Origin: Brevibacillus reuszeri
Lineage (GTDB): Bacteria; Bacillota; Bacilli; Brevibacillales; Brevibacillaceae
Assembly: GCF_002897295.1 (NCBI RefSeq)
Contig: NZ_BEXF01000012.1
Location: 119,537-183,536 of the forward strand
Direction of reading: 5' to 3'
DNA: 64,000 nucleotides
Of the stretch, positions 62,809 to 64,000 are shown one piece after another; position 1 is the first letter of the stretch, and each line of letters opens with the position of its first letter. A model generated the notes under the pieces. That model made no database searches and was not told where the DNA came from. It saw only the letters and a program-made list of their open reading frames with translations. A program made the position numbers and the translations under genes.

Positions 62809-63482
62809 TACCGTTCATCCTTTTTCAAAATGTAACCCACATTGCGGATGGTTCGGATAAAGCCTTCATGAGGACCCAGCTTTTTGCGCAGATAGTGAAC
62901 ATATAGATCTACCACCCCGTAGTTCGCATCAGAATCAATTCCCCACACCCGATCGAATATTTGCTGACGCGTTAAGATTTGCTCCCGATTTTGCAAAAAG
63001 TACTTTAACAGCTCGAACTCCTTTGTCGTGAGCTTCATCGGTTCATCGTCAACAAAACCATCGTACTCATTTATTTTTAGAGCAATTGGCCCGTAAGCCA
63101 TTTCTCCCTCGGCTCCTGTTTTACCATGACGTCGCAAAAGTGCCCGTACCCGCGCAGTTAATTCCTCCGTCGCAAAGGGCTTTACCAAATAATCATCTGC
63201 ACCCGCATCCAGACCTTCCACCCTGGCTTGGACGCTATCTTTTGCCGTCAAAAATAGCACAGGTGTCATAATGCCCTTGGCACGCAAGGTTTTAACCAGC
63301 GTCATTCCATCCATTCCGGGCATCATAATATCGAGCACTAATAGATCATAGATACCCCGCTGCGCAAGCAGAAGTCCATCATCCCCGCGCTCGGCTGTAT
63401 CTACTTGATAGCCTTCATCCGTCAGCACTCCAGCAATCGCCTGAAGCAGAGCTTGTTCATCCTCGACTGCAAGAATTAACAT
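62808..63482 (-). CDS. OmpR-family response regulator
   Basis: A 224-aa regulator: receiver (LILAVEDEQALLQAIAG; phospho-acceptor Asp in LLVLDIMMPGMDG; Lys in YLVKPF) and winged-helix effector (LTTKEFELLKYFLQNREQILTRQQIFDRVWG as the recognition region; YLRKKLGP). It is the first gene of the pair and feeds from the downstream kinase. ATG lies 5 nt after AAAGAGGGATAACC. Confidence 0.93.
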   Translation of the reverse strand: MLILAVEDEQALLQAIAGVLTDEGYQVDTAERGDDGLLLAQRGIYDLLVLDIMMPGMDGMTLVKTLRAKGIMTPVLFLTAKDSVQARVEGLDAGADDYLVKPFATEELTARVRALLRRHGKTGAEGEMAYGPIALKINEYDGFVDDEPMKLTTKEFELLKYFLQNREQILTRQQIFDRVWGIDSDANYGVVDLYVHYLRKKLGPHEGFIRTIRNVGYILKKDER

Positions 63483-63674
63483 ATGGTTATCCCTCTTTCG
63501 TTTAAAAAAACTACCTGTTCCAGGAGCTCAGATTCAGCATAGCATAGATGCCAAAAATCACAATGAGAGCAAGCTGACTGGAAAAAAGTAAACAGAACAG
63601 GCATACTTATCGATATTCACATTAGAGCATAACTTTTTTGGATTCAGATTTGAGAACAGAACAGGCTACAACAA

Positions 63675-63724
63675 AAAAGCTGTATTCGCCATTACTTTTT
63701 CAAGTAATCGTGAATACAGCTTTT
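63675..63724 (-). terminator. rRNA operon terminator
   Basis: A long stem: AAAAGCTGTATTC/GAATACAGCTTTT (63675-63687 with 63712-63724) plus ATTACT/AGTAAT (63691-63696 with 63703-63708). The minus-strand side ends in T6. It lies 47 nt after the 23S rRNA 3' end, leaving no room for a 5S gene. Confidence 0.85.
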
Positions 63725-63770
63725 CGCTTCATTCCTTCAAAACTGAATACGCATGCTTGCTAAGAGTGTG

Positions 63771-64000
63771 TGGATAAGTCCTCGACCGATTAGTATTCGT
63801 CAGCTCCACGTGTTACCACGCTTCCACACCGAACCTATCAACCTCATCGTCTATGAGGGGTCTTACCAGCTTACGCTGTGGGAAGTCTCATCTTGGAGGG
63901 GGCTTCACGCTTAGATGCTTTCAGCGCTTATCCCTTCCGCACATAGCTACCCAGCTGTGCCACTGGCGTGACAACTGGTGCACCAGCGGTGCGTCCATCC
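63771..64000 (-). rRNA. rrl: 23S ribosomal RNA, 3' end (continues beyond the window)
   Basis: The reverse complement is the conserved 23S 3' terminus: it includes CACCGCTGGTGCACCAG, AAGCGCTGAAAGCATCTAAG, the run through GGTTCGGTGTGGAAGC and CTGACGAATACTAATCGGTC, ending GAGGACTTATCCA at about 63771. The 5' part lies outside the window. The 3' boundary is set by homology to known 23S ends and may shift by a few bases. Confidence 0.95.

Overview
The window reads as chromosomal DNA of an aerobic, endospore-forming Bacillota, most likely Brevibacillus or a close relative. This is inferred from the sporulation genes (spo0M, yunB and ytaF homologues), strong AAGGAGG ribosome binding sites, frequent GTG/TTG starts, intrinsic terminators, a ydaO c-di-AMP riboswitch, and a CsoR-type copper promoter. 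No phage, transposase, integrase, CRISPR array or tRNA is visible. The last 230 bases are the 3' end of a 23S rRNA gene on the minus strand.

Layout. 1-0.6 kb: end of a histidine kinase. 0.6-4.8 kb: an amidase with a small GatC/AtzG-like partner, diverging from a sigma-54 activator whose sensor is an AmiC/UrtA-like binding domain; a -24/-12 promoter faces the amidase. 4.8-6.6 kb: nitroreductase, SDR dehydrogenase, 33-aa membrane peptide. 6.6-11.3 kb: ba3-type cytochrome oxidase (subunits I, II, IIa) beside an NreBC-like oxygen-sensing two-component system, with matching GGGGA-AA-TCCCC/AGGGAATTCCCT boxes at both promoters. 11.3-20.8 kb: a CuAO-N domain protein, yunB, a Ca2+ P-type ATPase, ytaF, a lipoprotein, a DUF1036 protein, spo0M and a DUF2935 protein. 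20.9-30.1 kb: an arginase-family enzyme, an unknown gene, and kdpFABC with a kinase-less, internally duplicated KdpD-like protein, preceded by a c-di-AMP riboswitch. 30.4-37.2 kb: an MpsC-like protein, then a six-gene operon PHP phosphoesterase - TIM-barrel - SurE - Fbp/Afu-like ABC importer. 37.7-44 kb: copZ-copA with CsoR operators, an ArsR repressor diverging from a paired half-size DMT transporter, and pseudouridine catabolism (HTH-PsuK, PsuG). 44-47 kb: a MhqR-like quinone-stress regulon (MarR, azoreductase, DoxX, pirin). 47-53 kb: a cyanide-insensitive-type bd oxidase, Lrp, MFS exporter, CoA-transferase. 53-60 kb: a LytTR regulator and a second sigma-54 activator, the latter followed by a perfect -24/-12 promoter and an operon of YfcC-type transporter, M20 aminoacylase and N-acylamino-acid racemase-like enolase. 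60-63.5 kb: an unknown gene, a HesB-like protein and an OmpR/kinase pair.

The most unusual signal is a pair of long structured elements at about 9.13-9.37 kb and 37.34-37.60 kb. They share a core (GCGTCC...GGTGGACGCTTAAA) inside nested helices whose sequences differ between the copies yet remain complementary in each. That is covariation typical of a conserved RNA (or a structured mobile repeat) and I do not recognise the family. Other points of interest are the sigma-54/amide-hydrolase pairings, the duplicated KdpD sensor without kinase, the putative organophosphate-uptake operon, a leaderless ArsR mRNA and an arginase-like gene apparently starting at ATT.
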